A stretch of 64,000 nt of DNA from Xestospongia muta (GCA_963693285.1 OY848925.1:64501-128500); one strand, 5' to 3'; positions 11,501 through 25,137 are shown, counted from the first letter of the stretch. Translations and numbers: made by a program. Notes: generated by a model not told the origin, from the sequence alone.

Positions 11501-14500
11501 TCCTGAATCACGGGAGTTACATACTCCAAAGGGAGATACATTAGTTATTGAAAATCAGTCAGCTGAGACCACACCCACTAAAGATTCTAATGATGATACA
11601 CGTAGCAGTGATCTAGAACATCAATCAAGTGATCCTGATATTTCATTAAATGACTCCACCCTCTTGTGTACTCAGCCAATTAGACGTTCCATGAGTGAAA
11701 ACCTAGAATTACATCGTTTAACTCATCAAGAAGCATTTGATGAAAAGGGTTCAAATACACCTGAGCCTTCAATTGGTTTATTTAGTAATTTTATTCCTCA
11801 AGAACCTCAGTCTCCACCCTCTAAATATTCTCCCAAATCAGAAGACTTGACCGTTATAATACGTGATGAAGGTAGTTAATAATAGTTGTAGTTATGTTAT
11901 AATATATTGTATAGATGATGTTAAAAGGAACTCACCAAACCTTCTAGTTATAACTGATGAACCACGCTGGTTACCAGTGAATATATCGTTGGTATGGCAA
12001 CGCATGCTATCCATTCTTGGTGACATCAATAAAATCGAGAGCTCAGATAATCATGCATTAGCTATGAAATGCGTCTCAGAAATATGGATGCTATTACAAC
12101 AAGTAATAACGAACTGTTTTAAATAGCCATTTAGTGTATTCTATCAATAGATTGAATGCAATTTAGGAGTTTCTCTTGACAATGCAGCCACACCCCCTCT
12201 CCCTCAATATATGCCACCAGTACAACTGTTTCTTCCATGGACAGTTAAAGTTAGTTGAAAATTATCAATGACCAAGTTATGTGATATTCTATTTATAGGC
12301 ATGTAGCCTGTCACATGAGTATCAGGAGGGTCGTAAATTGGCTTATCAGTTATTATGTGATATGGTATTACGACACGTTTCATGTTCTGCTCCATCTATA
12401 ACTTTTATGCCACATTTCTATCGACTTATCCATTGTGGACTGCAACCTATATCAGTAAGCCACACCCCCTTATTAACCATATAATTATCATACTAGGATG
12501 CTATTTATGTCACTGTTAAAGCTGGTTGCTGTCTGTTAAGTTATGGGTTACCTGGATCATCCATTCTTCTTCATGACTGTTTGGTTGCTTGTTCACATTT
12601 ATTAAACTCAAAGTCCACAGAGGTATTATAATATATTATAGTAATGTGATATTGTGTGTGTGTTAGGTTCCACGCACTGACACATTGACTTTGTTGGGTT
12701 CAATGTACTTTGTGTTACATCAATATGGTAATACACCTCTACCAGTTCCTGTCTCTGGAGGAGATACTGTATTAGCAGATCATCTCAAAGTAATTATTGT
12801 TATTTAATAATAGGAGTAACTTTATTAACAGGAGCGTGTCATGGGATCACTGTTTGATACTGCATTGAAAGAGCCTCAACGAGCTTCGCGTTGCTTAGCC
12901 TTATATCAAGTTGGTATATGTATTTACTCAGAGCTTATCACTAATAAACCATCTAAAAATATTATTGAAGGACTAGATATTCTATTGGCATCGTTAACGG
13001 TATTTATATTGTCCATACCTACTGTCTTATAACCACTCCCCTCATTAGATGGCTGATATTACTGTTGTCATGTCATCTTTGGATATGTTGACATTGATAT
13101 CTGAATGTAGTAACAATTTATTGTCATATTGTCCTAGTTACCCTTGTCGGTTACTTCAAGGATTAACTTCAGCAAGTGCAGCTTTATTATCAACAGATGA
13201 TGTTGAGAAGAAATCAAAGGTTCATACTTAATTAGTGATAATTATAAAGGATCATACTCACATTTAGGTTGTTATCTCAATACTCTTGTGTTTGAGAGAT
13301 TGGTTAATGTCCCTGCCAATTAAAAATATGATTAATGAAGACAAGTTAACTGATACTATCTTGTTGAACATTTTTAAAGTACAGTTACATATGTCACACA
13401 GTGATCACATGACTTATGCTAGGTCCTACATGTTGCTAGTACTATCCATGAAAAAACATTACCATGTGATTTGACAGAACTACTTTCTCCAATTGAAATC
13501 ACCTTAGCACCATTAGAAAGATCACCCCCTCGCACCAACAAGACAATGAGATCATCGTCACGGCGACAAGATGGTACAATTTTCTATTAAAATATGAATG
13601 TTATTTCAGTAGTAACTATTTTAGTAACTGGCTCACTAGAAGGTCTAGAACAGATTGTCATAGCCGCTCAGTCTGTGAGTTAATATAACTATTATATTTC
13701 ATCTACTGACTTGACATTACAAGGTCATATCTCATTTGATGAATTTATTGAATCATTTTCCATTTTTGGGTGGAGCTGCACAACAATCTTGTAATGTCTG
13801 TGTGTATCATGATTGCCCTAGTCTACAGTATTTAGATGAACTGTCCCCAGAAATATTTGATTCACCTCGTGTTCAAGTTAGTATAACTGACTGTGATCTA
13901 TGATATATTATATATCCTTTAGTTTTTTACAGTAAATGACAATGCTGTTTTGAGTATAGTAGAAATACCTACTGAAGTAAGTTGTTTACGTGTTCAGACA
14001 TTCCAACTCTATTACTTTATGTTACCTTATTTGGAAATTGTTGTAGTAGTTAAATTTTAACGTAATCGCTTAATGAAGGGCTGTGACTAATTTAATTGTA
14101 GATTTTTTTTATTTTTATTTTAGTCCACTGGTCTTCCATATAATTGTACAACTGCCAACTATCAGTGTCGTTTTATTTTACGTGATATTACTGGTAAATA
14201 TTGCTGGGATGCTGGTATTCTCTATGGCACTAAAGATGCCATTACAACAGAAGGTAGTACATTGTTATATCATAGCTTAACTATTACTTAATGTAACTGT
14301 TAGGAGATATTAGTCAGATAACTTTACCACATCAAAGTAAATGTGTACTAGTGTTAATGAAGTTACAGACAGGTGGTAAAATCTGGCCATGAGGCTGGTA
14401 TAGCTAGATCAGAGTTAGAACTATTTAGAGGTAGAATAACTTGAGAGCTGTTATTAAATGTGTATGGGAATAAAACCACAAAGCTACATTAGTTGTAACA

Positions 14501-17500
14501 TGAGAAATGTGGGCTAGAGTAGGGCTTTACATTACTTGGCTTCTTTTACTCTTCAGACACTTTTCCTGTCCCTTTGATGAAAGCTGCTGAGAGTACAGAA
14601 TCACTACTCTCTATTGCTGAAGACTCTGAACGTTCCTCATCATCTCTACCACTAGAGGATTTTGTTATAGATCCTTTAGTACCACCTTGTTGGCAGAGTA
14701 TACCTCATAATTCATCAGACTTATTAAATGATGTATGTTACCAGGTGTTCCTAATTTTGTTTATATGTAACAATGCATTCTCTTTAGTTGCTTGTCCATA
14801 TTGAGAATACAAGCCCAGAATGTATACTCTGTTCAGGTATCGGATTAGCAGAGCCTTCTCCCTCCATTAATGAACCCACTCAAACTATGGAAAATGGTTT
14901 AGAATCAATAATAAAACAGCAACATCAATCTGAACATGAGTATCATTTAGATACAGACTTGTTGTTATGGTAATGTCTTCTATTGTCACATCACTCCTTA
15001 ACTTGGGATGTTACTCCTATTTCTTAGTATGCAATGTGATCCCATAACTGAACCAGATCATTGGCCATCTACTTTTGCCTTTCATCATTGTCGTCTCTTT
15101 CTATCTCATCTTGGATTCCTGTCATGGCAAAAAAGGTATCCTCCTTCGGTCATTTAATACCTGCTTATTTTATAGCAAGTATGGGATATCTCTAGAAATA
15201 CCCTCAATCTCTTGGAAAAAAATGAACAACTAATTCGTGAATTGAAGAATTTAGACTCAATTCAAACACAATGGTTAGTATTATCTTGTACATGTAGTGA
15301 CATTTATTGTTTTCTTTTAGTCGTCAGACGTACAAAGTGGCTGTGTTATATGTAGCCTGTGGTCAAGAAGACAAAACATCAATACTTAATAATACAAAAG
15401 CTAGTAGACAATTTGAAGAGTTTGTGGCTGGCCTTGGATGGGAAGTAAGTTTATATACAGTTCTAAGACATTGTAATCTTTAATAAGATGGATATGACCC
15501 AACTATGAGTGCATGACTAAACACTGCTCAATTTACTTGATACAGTTATCACCTCCTACTCAACAGAGCTTTGGTTACTATCCCATGTTGTCTCTAATGT
15601 CACTGTTGTCACAACTAGTTAATTTTTTAAGGTTATTCATAGATTGTATTGTTTACTGAAATACACATGACTAAAATCAATGTTGGCACACTTTGTTGTA
15701 TATTTGAAGCCAATGTATGTACACAATCAACACATTAATTAACATAATTGTTTTTTGTCAACTAAAAGTACATGGACCTCCTTGTTGCTATGGTAACCCT
15801 GTTAGAATGTAGTTATGTGTCTCTCTCAGGATATAGACTACCTCTTACTATAGGCTATGGGTTACTCTATATCAGCGTTGAGTAGGTGTTAAGGTGTAAA
15901 GAGGGTGGTTCTTAAATGGTTAATACCTTATTTGGTTCCAGGGTACTCTATTGAAGCAATAGATTACTGCTGTGTGGACTGACATCATGTGGCTTATTTC
16001 CTTGTTGCTAGGTTATAATAGTTGACCTGCTTTCAATAAACTGGGTTAGATCAGTGTAATAAAATTTTATTATTATAGGTTGATATGGAAACTCATACAG
16101 GATATACAGGTGGTTTGAAAACAACATATTGTGCTGGTTGTACAATGCCATATTATGCCAATTCTACTGAAGAAATTTTGTTTCATGTATCAACTCGAAT
16201 GCCTTCATCTGCTGGAGCAGACATTGAACAAAAGGTAGTCACTATTATGTGTGTGTGTGTAACTAACAGGCTGCACTTGGCAGACCTTGTTCTGCTTAGT
16301 CTTATTGTAGTTAATTTAGCATAATTAACAAGCTTTCATTACTCCTAATATGGGTGGTTTTCTTAACCACCTGAGCCCTCTGACACGTCTTTATCAACAT
16401 GAAGACTGGCACACTTAGTAAAGAGAATATCTCATTAAATTACAAAAAAGTTTGCAAACTCGTAAACATGTTGACAGTGTCTATCAAACTATGAGTAGAA
16501 GTCTGACAAATCTTGGATGGCAATCCTGTCTAGTTATTATTATAGTAATGCAATAATGAATAGTGTTAAATATTGACTTGTAAACCACAATATTTACCTT
16601 CCTGGCATGAGGTCTCTATTAGACATCGTACTCTTTGTTTACAATTGGAATACAATATGTAAAACATACATATTATTGACATACTTCACTACATATTTAA
16701 TAGAGTGGAATAACTTTCAAATACAACACCATTAACTTTATTTTACAAATGGAGGCAATTTGCTATTTCTTAAAATAACAATTATTATAAATGTGACATT
16801 AAGTCATGATATAAAGAGTCCACTTTGAACTCAGCCTTGCTGATATAGCACTAGTAGTCATCAGGTGCTCTAATGATCAATAGATGAAGCCTTTGTTAAG
16901 AGACATTCTTTAGTGAAGCTAAGTCAGGCTGTTTTCATTTCTATGGTTAACACACAATATTGAGCAAGAGAGAGCCCTCCTGACAGTGACATACCTCACA
17001 TTCTAACAAAAGATTAACATTATTGTGTTAAGGTTTCACTGTCTCTAGTGACTTGGCATGCATATATCTCTTCCTTGGATCACATAGGATAATTAGTGTG
17101 CTTGTTTGTCCTATTCATTAATGAGGTTTCCTTATCCTAACCACAAATAATTTTCAGGTTCGACATCTTGGTAATGATGAAGTCCATATTATATGGAGTG
17201 AACATTGGAGAGACTATCAACGCTACATCTTTAAAACTCAATTTGCTGATGTACTAATTGTTATATATCCCTTACAAAATGGTTTATACAGAATACAGAT
17301 TGACAAGAAGAACAATGTAAGAGTTAAACTTTTTAATAATTAATAGAAATTCATTTTTAAGATATCTTGAGCACTTCAGATCAAAGTATTGTGGTTACTT
17401 TCTATATTTTATCACTTTAGATACAATTTGGTCCATTGTATAATGGAGCTGTCGTAGATGCTTTGAGTTTATCATCATTGGTACGGGCCACTGCTATTAA

Positions 17501-18092
17501 TGCTTTACGAGCCCAACGCACTCCACTTTGTATGTATCGTGGAAGGTAATATATTTGCTTTGAAATACAGTATATGTCATTTTGTTACTTAGATATCAAG
17601 ATAGATGGCGATACATACAGTCTGTTATGAGAATGACAGTAGAGTCGTCTTTTGAAGACTTTGCACAAAATGTAATTCATCCACTCCAAGCTAGTACATT
17701 ACCTCATCAGCAAATATTGAGTTCTCTATCACGACAAAGTCCAGTCAAATCAATTCCTTCAATCTTATCTACATCAGTTATACCTAACAGTGGCTCTCTT
17801 CATTCTTCATCTTCATTGTCAAAACTGCCAACAATATCATCATCTCCTGAAACAAGGTGGACATTAGCAACACGAGGAGGGTCAGTTAGAAGTTCAAAAT
17901 CTCAAGAATCCTCTGAATACATAAAACAACGACCTCGGTCTCGAACCAATGAACTTACTGTTCCAAATAAAGAAGGTAATGTGTGGCCTTTTACACTTAA
18001 AATTATATCTACTGTCTATATTTTCAGTTGGTACAGGACTACATCATCAGTCTGTTCCAGACAATTTGTATAATATTGGTAACATTAACTAG
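8553..18092 (+). CDS. RALGAPA: Ral GTPase-activating protein, alpha subunit
   Basis: About 39 exons give roughly 2010 residues, close to the 2036 of human RALGAPA1. The N-terminus ([12 protein letters not shown]..., [17 protein letters not shown]) matches the family, as does a middle helical region ([19 protein letters not shown]). The C-terminal RapGAP domain (exons at 15321-15444, 16079-16234, 17158-17316, 17421-17545, 17593 on) contains [17 protein letters not shown] and [19 protein letters not shown], with the catalytic Asn of HLGND kept, then [10 protein letters not shown] and [11 protein letters not shown]. The complex with the beta subunit stimulates GTP hydrolysis on RalA/B, and Akt phosphorylation restrains it in vertebrates. 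Exon 15 (11079-11871) is a Ser/Thr-rich linker with RRSMSE, a plausible phosphosite. The donor of the exon starting at 14304 is uncertain (14336 or 14372). Two introns are long for this window: 15445-16078 (634 bp) and 16235-17157 (923 bp). Stop TAG at 18090. Confidence 0.92.
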
Positions 18093-18762
18093 ATTATATA
18101 TCACTTGGCTTCATGATATATATATGTCTTTTGATCTCAATGTCTTGTTTCCTGGGAATTAACCTTCCAAGATTGCCCTAGAGCCAGATCATACTTGATG
18201 AATAAATTTATTTGAATGTCATATATGTACATTATATTGATAAAGTAGACTAGTAGTATTGATGTTCAAATGAGTAGGTAGTAGTTAGATATCTTGTTTA
18301 CCATGAACCTGATGTTTGTTGGCAAACTGCTTCGGTATCTAATTACTCAAAAACCACTATGGATTCTCTCTACACACTCTTGGCTTGACTTAGACATATA
18401 TGGTTCGGGTGTGATGAGCTAGCACAGGGTGGTCATCTCTATTAAATTAGTTTTAACCAGTATCAAGTCACGCTATGTGTCTGAAAGAATACAATATTAA
18501 AACTCAAATCATGTAATTTTGGAAAATATATTATACATAGAACCAGCCTATGTTAATGTGTTTAACTAAGAAAATAATTTACAAGAAGAAAATTAGTGAA
18601 AATAGAAAATATACAAAAAGTCCGGCTTACATATTAAGATTGATAAAATTTGATTGAAAATAGATCATGTATTGATAAAGTGTGATTTTTCATATGAAAG
18701 ACAAAATAAAGTGATTATCTGACTCCTGTGTAGTCCTGATGTATTTTGGGAGGGATGATACC
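18093..18762. other. Convergent intergenic region, RALGAPA / foxG
   Basis: The two genes end towards each other across 670 bp, so this is mostly 3' UTR on both strands. I see no coding segment, RNA gene or repeat. Confidence 0.5.
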
Positions 18763-20169
18763 TCAAGATAACGATGACGTTGAACATAATGATGTATTGT
18801 ATGGACTATTACCAGTAGCACTAACACTAACTGAAACTGTATTAGGAAGACTGGTCATGGGTGTACTGACTGGAGCAGGATGAGGAAGAAACGATGTTGT
18901 AGTTCCCCCAACAATACGTGCATCTGGTGGCATACCAGGAGGTGGGAAAAAAGACATCGGATGACTAGGAATAACTGGTGTAGTAGGCATAAAAAGAAAT
19001 TGCTGTGTCCCTGGTGATAAAGGGGTTAATCCTGAGAAGGGCATACCCCCAGGTATTCCTGGACTAGGTAAACTTGGAAATCGATATGGTAAAGGTGAAT
19101 TAAGTAAAGGTGCAGCACCAGAATTAAAGTATGAATTGACTGCACTTGCTGAACTGGTCGTTGACGATGTTGTGTCTGTCACACTAGATGTCCCTTGAGG
19201 CTTTAACAAAGAGTCCATGTTAAAACCAAATGCTTGAGATTTACCAAATGGCGAAGCTAATGGTGGAAAAAATGGTGTAGCATTAAGATAAGGGTTGGGT
19301 TGCATATGCATTCCTGGAGGTAATGTAGCAGTATTTGTATGAGGAGGGAAAGGACAGGCAGCTACTGCTGACGTATGATTGTATGGGTAAGTTGAAGCAT
19401 CTGGTACCATTGGATATGTCGGCATACCTGGTAATGGTGGTGGTCTCTGTAATGGAGCCACTCTCATAGCTGGAGAATGACCATAGATTGCTTCTTGACC
19501 ATGTCTTCTGGAAATAGGTCTTCGGCGTAGTTTACCTGTCGTTCCGCCGATAAACATGATATCGTCACTCGATGGATCTAATGTCCAATAATTACCTTTA
19601 CCTGGATCGTCGTAGGGACGAGGTACTTTAACAAAACACTTGTTCAGTGATAGATTATGTCGGATAGAATTCTGCCAACCTTGTTTGTTCTCTCGATAGT
19701 ATGGAAAGTTCTTCATAATATAGTCGTAGATACCGCTAAGCGTGAGCTTACGTTCAGGACTTGATCGAATAGCCATCACGATTAATGCGTTGTAAGAGAA
19801 GGGAGGTTTCTGATATTTACTTTTCTTTTCACCAGACTCTGAATCACCATCTTTATCTCCATCTTCGCTCTTTTTGTCTCCTTCTTCTTTACAATCTCCA
19901 GTAGACCCATCGCTAGTTAACGTCTCTTCTAACTTAACACTGACGGGTTTGGTATCGCCGAGTAAATCATGTTGACAATCGTCAACTCCGTCCCAAGAAG
20001 CATTACTAGAAGGAGTTGCACAAGTATCTAGATCGCTCCCCAATCCAGGATGGCTACTGTAGTTCATCTTTGGGGAACGAGAATTCAAACTAGATTGCAC
20101 CATAGCAGGCTGAAAAACACCACGAGGAGGAACTTGAGAACTGAGCTGTCGGCGGCTCTTGTTAGCCAC
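18763..20169 (-). CDS. foxG: Forkhead transcription factor FoxG
   Basis: One uninterrupted exon of 468 codons. The forkhead DNA-binding domain covers about residues 119-215: [15 protein letters not shown], helix 3 [16 protein letters not shown], then [19 protein letters not shown] and the FoxG-type extension [13 protein letters not shown]. The YNALI start and [10 protein letters not shown] end separate FoxG from other Fox classes; a FoxG gene is known from sponges. An acidic and Ser-rich region precedes the domain and a Pro-rich region follows. Residues around [11 protein letters not shown] resemble an eh1 (Groucho-binding) motif, but placed C-terminally. It has no intron, unlike nearly all its neighbours, and flanking sequence is the least crowded in the window, which fits a regulated developmental gene. 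Confidence 0.93.
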   Translation of the reverse strand: MANKSRRQLSSQVPPRGVFQPAMVQSSLNSRSPKMNYSSHPGLGSDLDTCATPSSNASWDGVDDCQHDLLGDTKPVSVKLEETLTSDGSTGDCKEEGDKKSEDGDKDGDSESGEKKSKYQKPPFSYNALIVMAIRSSPERKLTLSGIYDYIMKNFPYYRENKQGWQNSIRHNLSLNKCFVKVPRPYDDPGKGNYWTLDPSSDDIMFIGGTTGKLRRRPISRRHGQEAIYGHSPAMRVAPLQRPPPLPGMPTYPMVPDASTYPYNHTSAVAACPFPPHTNTATLPPGMHMQPNPYLNATPFFPPLASPFGKSQAFGFNMDSLLKPQGTSSVTDTTSSTTSSASAVNSYFNSGAAPLLNSPLPYRFPSLPSPGIPGGMPFSGLTPLSPGTQQFLFMPTTPVIPSHPMSFFPPPGMPPDARIVGGTTTSFLPHPAPVSTPMTSLPNTVSVSVSATGNSPYNTSLCSTSSLS

Positions 20170-20937
20170 GGCTTATAACAACTATAGTGTAAACAAAACA
20201 GACCACAAATGATCCCTCAACTCCAGTTAACCAACCAATAAATACTCAAGGACAGGAAGTACAGTTACGTGTATGGTTTCTAGCTCTTATTACTAGATGA
20301 CAAGTGAAAATTACATGTTGTTATCACATGTACTTTGAAACCTTGTCACTCAACACCAATATATAATTCTGGCATTTTCAATTAACTCATTAGCTACATT
20401 TACAGTTAAATGTTGATAATTACAATAAGTTCATATATAAAACTATGTAACTATACAACTATATTCAGTGCTAATAACTGTCTTATACAATCTGATCCTC
20501 AACACCCACATTTTACATAATTATTATACCAAATACCAAAGTAATGATATCTCAATACTTTTTATGTAATAAACTGTAATTGTATACTCTCCTTACCCTC
20601 CACAAAGCAAATTGTTTCTATTGACATGAAATAGTTGTCACAAGTAATCATAACTATCATATTACAACAGGCAATGAAAATCTGCTTCTAAATTACAGTC
20701 ACAACAATATTGTTCAGAGCCTAATATGTAGCCAGTACACAAGGGAAGACAATAGCTGATCTGACTACTGCTCCGTAAGACAATTCTTCTTGGCAAAGGG
20801 AGGCTGGCAACTATCTGAATCATCTATTTCTTCTAACATGTGACCTATACAATAATTATATTGATAATACACTATAGTATTATTATTATAATGTTAGTTT
20901 AGAGGTTAGAAATAGTGAGTAGACTTTAACCTCAATA
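20170..20937. other. foxG upstream region and TRMT5 3' flank
   Basis: 768 bp between the foxG start and the TRMT5 stop, both on the minus strand. It should hold the foxG promoter and enhancer sequence plus the TRMT5 3' UTR. No TATA box or motif could be assigned with confidence. Confidence 0.5.
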
Positions 20938-22385
20938 TTACTCACGTTTTATTCTGGTATGTTCTGATGATGCCACAATCAGAACTGACCGGGGTAGAGT
21001 AAAACTAATACGCATCATTAACTTATTAGGTGCAACATCACGTACTACATGTACTTCATATGACACTATGTCTATACCCAAATTAGTCTGAACAACGTCT
21101 AATGTATCAGACTCAGGATCTGCAGACTTTGAGAAATAGTAACAATGTATTTGAGGAGGGTTTATACTGTGGTGTAATTCAGTTGGTAGTGTGCAATATA
21201 GCCCAGTGAGGCAGTCTAGAAATTCAACTGCACAAGCTGGTAAGTTCATAATAACATGAACTGTTGAAGATAAATTGTTGGTGACTTCTAGTACTAATTG
21301 TTCCCATATTTGTTTCACAAACTCGCGCCCATCTAAATTGTAAGCAGTGAGTCGATTTGTAACATTGTTTCTTTTAGCATTATCTACTAATGCTGTATAT
21401 GATGATGGATTTAAATCATTGGCAAAAACATAACATCCTTTTTTACAAGCTGGTATTGCAAATGGGCCGACACCAGCAAACATATCCACTATAATATCTC
21501 TATCTCCAAAAGTATCAACAACACGTTTATGTTCTGTATGAAGTCGAGAGTTCCAATAGACTTTCGAAAAATCAAATTTAAATATACAATCATTCTCTTT
21601 AACAGTTGCCGTCATATCATTGTCACCAGCAAGAAGCTCCATTTGAAATGTACGATATGTATCGTCAATTTGATTTGCCTTGTTTACTACACTACGTATA
21701 TTGGGTAATTTATCAAGTAAAACTTGACCTAAGTGAATTAGACAAAACAAGAGACATATGTTACCATAGCAACATGTACCTATATCATAAATAGACTAAA
21801 CATTTGCTGCTAACACCTAGTTATCAGATAAGGAGGGTGTCCCTATAATACATACCAATTATTTCCTTATAAGGTAATTGATCCTGTCTTAAATTCAGAT
21901 GTGCAATATGACCTATAGTTTCAAAAGCAGATGGAATATCAGCAGTAATAGGTAGGATCGCTTTCAATGTAGCATTAATGGTGTAGTTGTTATAATTCAT
22001 CACTACATCATAACTTGTTAGTTGACCCTCATTAGAAGTAATCCATTCCCTGTCTTCGTCAGTTAATTGACCACACCCCTCAGGTAAAAGTAATACAAAC
22101 TAAAAATAAGAGATAAAAATGGATACATTGTTATCTCACTTTTTCACTTTCATTATTTCCTGGTACGACTTTTTTTACTCCTGGGAATTTTAATATTTTC
22201 TCTTTCAAATGTTGAAGAAACAATGCACAGTGTTTACTAGGTACACAAACAGCTGGTATTTTGACAATTTTTGTAAAAACATCTCTATCTAATATCTTTA
22301 AGTTCCTCACTGTCTCTGGAGGAGCAAAGATAACATCTAATGAAGTCATAACGCGTACTATTGAACAGAAACGTCTCCAGATCAT
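20938..22385 (-). CDS. TRMT5: tRNA (guanine-37 N1)-methyltransferase
   Basis: Three exons (22140-22385, 21856-22099, 20938-21728) sum to 1281 nt, 426 residues. It methylates G37 next to the anticodon using S-adenosylmethionine, which prevents frameshifting in cytosolic and mitochondrial tRNAs. The last exon shows RLHTEHKRVVD, the SAM motif VDMFAGVGPFAIPACKKG, the acidic ribose-binding NDLNP, DGREF, and the active-site MNLPACAVEFLD. The first residues MIWRRFCSIVRVM look like a mitochondrial presequence; Met13 is an alternative start. The start codon lies just 25 bp from that of GDPGP1 on the other strand. Confidence 0.92.
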
Positions 22386-22410
22386 TACTGGGTGTGGTTA
22401 GTATAGCAAT
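22386..22410. promoter_or_regulatory. 25-bp divergent interval, TRMT5 / GDPGP1
   Basis: The two opposed ATGs are separated by only 25 bp, containing TGGGTGTGGTTAG (a CACACCC box on the other strand). The 5' leaders must either be almost absent or overlap the neighbour's first exon. Confidence 0.6.
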
Positions 22411-23877
22411 ATGTCTGACTCGCCTCCAATTTTCCACTATTCTTCAGAAGCTATTGATGAAATAAAAGATGTATGTATAATTAATATTGTTATTAATTAT
22501 TTTGCTTTAGTTTGACAGGTGGATATATAATTTATGGGACAATGCTATGAGAAATGGTGTAATGAGATACACATTAGATCATGTTACTAATAGAACAGTT
22601 CAAGGAAAATATGGTTTTATAGTGCAAGTAAGTGCAGTACAATATATTTTCATAGTCCCCCAGAATAATAGGAAAAGACTTACTCATCGTAGAACACCAT
22701 TTGAAATGACAAGTCTAATAGAACCATTTTCTGAAGAGCGATTTAATTTCAACAAAATATCACCAAAAGAGGTAGCAATATCTGCTATAAAATATATTAT
22801 CTATTTTTTTCTAGATATTATTTAAAATTGAGAGACTCAATGGAAAAGTTAGTAATATATTATTAAAAATTATATATAATTCTCACAATATTTAGTCTAT
22901 TGAAGAACATACTGTTATAGTAAATGTTAGTCCAATAGAGTATGCTCATCTTCTACTAGTTCCTTATCCAACACAATGTCTACCACAAGTAAAATATATA
23001 TTACACTTTGATAAAATAAATAACATTCTCTTTCAAAAGATAATTACTGAAGAGACATTAACCATCTGTTTGGAATTACTAGCTATGAATCAACACAAGT
23101 ATATATAACATTGTTATAATATGTGGCTAACTATAATATGTAGACAGTTATGTTTGCTGGCAAACAGTCTATTGGCTTATGCCTCAATTAATCATCTTCA
23201 TTATCACTTCCTTACATTGGATTATCCTTTATTAGTAACTCAAGTAGTAAGCTAACTAAATTAATTATTATAACAATACTATCTATTGTCATCATAGACT
23301 GGTTGTCTATTAGTACCTCAAGATGCAGGATGTTATGAGGTAGAAGGTCATCCTCTGTTTGGTTTTGGTTTCCAAATGACAGGACACCCATTACAGACAG
23401 CAAGGTGACATATACTATATGTATAATAGTTAGTATTCAATTATAGACAAGTCTGTCGTGTTATTAAAGTGCTGATTGAACAAAATATACCTCATAATTT
23501 ATTTGCATTAAAAAGACCCTCTTTTTCTGATAACAGTTACTTAGTAACTGTGTTTTTGTTCCCACGAAAACCAGCAGTAGGTAAGGTCTACTTGAAACCA
23601 CTGACTTTTATTTTTCCTTTATTAGGAGTGAAGGCATTCTATGATACAGGACATGGTATACCTCCTTTCTTTGTAGCTGCTAGTGAAATTGGTGGATTTT
23701 TGCCAATAATAGGTTATTACAATCTTTAATAACTAATACACATATAATAATATTTTTACAGATGAAACTAGATATCCAACAATTACTGAGGAAGAAATAC
23801 TTTTAGAATTCAAAGAGCAATGTCTGTCTCGTGAAGATTATGAGTCTCTAAAATTAACATTGTCACAAAAACCTTAA
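22411..23877 (+). CDS. GDPGP1: GDP-D-glucose phosphorylase 1
   Basis: Eleven exons sum to 1014 nt, 337 residues. GDPGP1 cleaves GDP-glucose by phosphorolysis, a cytosolic clean-up reaction. The family is a distant HIT/GalT-fold branch. Visible features are FDRWIYNLWDNAMRNGVMRY near the start, EERFNFNKISPKE, NVSPIEYAHLLLVPYP, and the HIT-like histidine triad in ASINHLHYHFL, whose middle His is the expected nucleophile. Late motifs HNLFALKR and SEIGGFLPI also match. The last codons overlap the stop codon of the opposing GRHPR-like gene within one TTAA. Confidence 0.9.
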
Positions 23878-24893
23878 TTAATTTTCAGTTCAGAGGGCAT
23901 TTCATCACCTCTTAAACCAGCTATTATATTGTCAATTGTAAGCTGGACCATTTTCCTTCGAGTATACATAGTAGCACTACCTGTATGTGGAGTAATAATA
24001 ACATTTGGAAATGTTAATAATGGATGATCATGAGGTAATGGCTCTGGCTCTGTCACATCTAGTCCAGCTCCTCTTATCATGTCATGTTTAAGAGCATCAA
24101 CTAATGCATCTTGATTAACAAGACTACCTCGTGAAATATTTATAAAAATGCCTGTCTTCTTCATGGCAGCAAACTCTTCTTTGCCCATCATATGGTAAGT
24201 CTCTTTGGTTGCTGGGGCAACCAGAATGACATAATCTGACTGACCTAATAGGTCATACATGTTTGGCACATATGTAGCTTGTACTTGGACCTCAACATCA
24301 CGTGATTTTTGAGTACGATTGTGATAGAGGAGTTTCATATCAAAGCCACGAACACGTTTGGCAACCTCAAACCCAATCCTTCCCATTCCTATAATTCCAG
24401 CAGTCATGTGACTCACTTGGTAACCATACCAATTACTATCAATTGCAGTAATGGCTGGATTCTTTGTACGTTCATGCCCTTCAACAACTCTTCTAGCTAC
24501 TGCTAGTAACAATGCTAATCCCATATCGGCTGTACTATCATTTAAGACATTAGGTGTATACCCAATGCGTAGGCCATGTTTTTGACATGCTTTGATGTCA
24601 ATGTTATCGTAACCTACAGCACAATTACCTATGACTTTTAAAGCTGGGAAAGAACATATTAATTCTTCAGATATTTTGGGTTTAACATGGACAAAAATGG
24701 CAGATATCTTATCCTGATTTTGTTTGAGGTTGCTATCTCCTACTACATGAAAATAACTTTCTACCAGAGTTTGTAATTCTGAAGGGAGAGAATGAGGTAG
24801 ATAGACATAAGGTTTCTCTGTAATGTTAGTAGCCATTGGTCGAAATTTCTGTACAGCCCACAAACCTCTTGCAATCTGATACACCAACCTCAT
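23874..24893 (-). CDS. GRHPR: D-2-hydroxyacid dehydrogenase, glyoxylate/hydroxypyruvate reductase-like
   Basis: Single exon, 339 residues. It should reduce glyoxylate and hydroxypyruvate with NAD(P)H. The Rossmann motif is GIIGMGRIGFEVAKR at about residues 165-180, catalytic Arg is in NISRGSLVN, Glu in LDVTEPEPLP, and His in ITPHTGSAT, so all three active-site residues are kept. ERTKNPAI and substrate loop HVKPKISEEL also fit. The N-terminus (MRLVYQIARGLWAVQKFRPMA) is basic and could be a mitochondrial presequence; the inner Met before TNITEKP would give a cytosolic form. GRHPR is the best guess, but other 2-hydroxyacid dehydrogenases of this subfamily cannot be excluded. No intron. Confidence 0.82.
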   Translation of the reverse strand: MRLVYQIARGLWAVQKFRPMATNITEKPYVYLPHSLPSELQTLVESYFHVVGDSNLKQNQDKISAIFVHVKPKISEELICSFPALKVIGNCAVGYDNIDIKACQKHGLRIGYTPNVLNDSTADMGLALLLAVARRVVEGHERTKNPAITAIDSNWYGYQVSHMTAGIIGMGRIGFEVAKRVRGFDMKLLYHNRTQKSRDVEVQVQATYVPNMYDLLGQSDYVILVAPATKETYHMMGKEEFAAMKKTGIFINISRGSLVNQDALVDALKHDMIRGAGLDVTEPEPLPHDHPLLTFPNVIITPHTGSATMYTRRKMVQLTIDNIIAGLRGDEMPSELKIN

Positions 24894-25137
24894 GCTTAAG
24901 GGGGAGGAGCTCGTTTGTAAGATGATACATTTACTGTATACTAGAATATCCAGAAATTAACACAATTAAATTAACACTATAAAACTGTAATGTAGGGAGA
25001 TAGTTTCAGATTAAACAATAAATATATGCTATACTATAATTATTATCTAATAATTATTAGCCCTGCTAAATGCATAAAATTTCATACAGTGAATAGTTAA
25101 TTAAATTAAAGCCACACCTACTCTGTAGACTATAATA
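24894..25137. promoter_or_regulatory. Divergent promoter, GRHPR-like / RCCD1
   Basis: 244 bp between opposed start codons. It contains AGCCACACCTACTCTG, a variant of the CACACCC element seen at many places in the window. No TATA box is placed at a useful distance. Confidence 0.5.
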
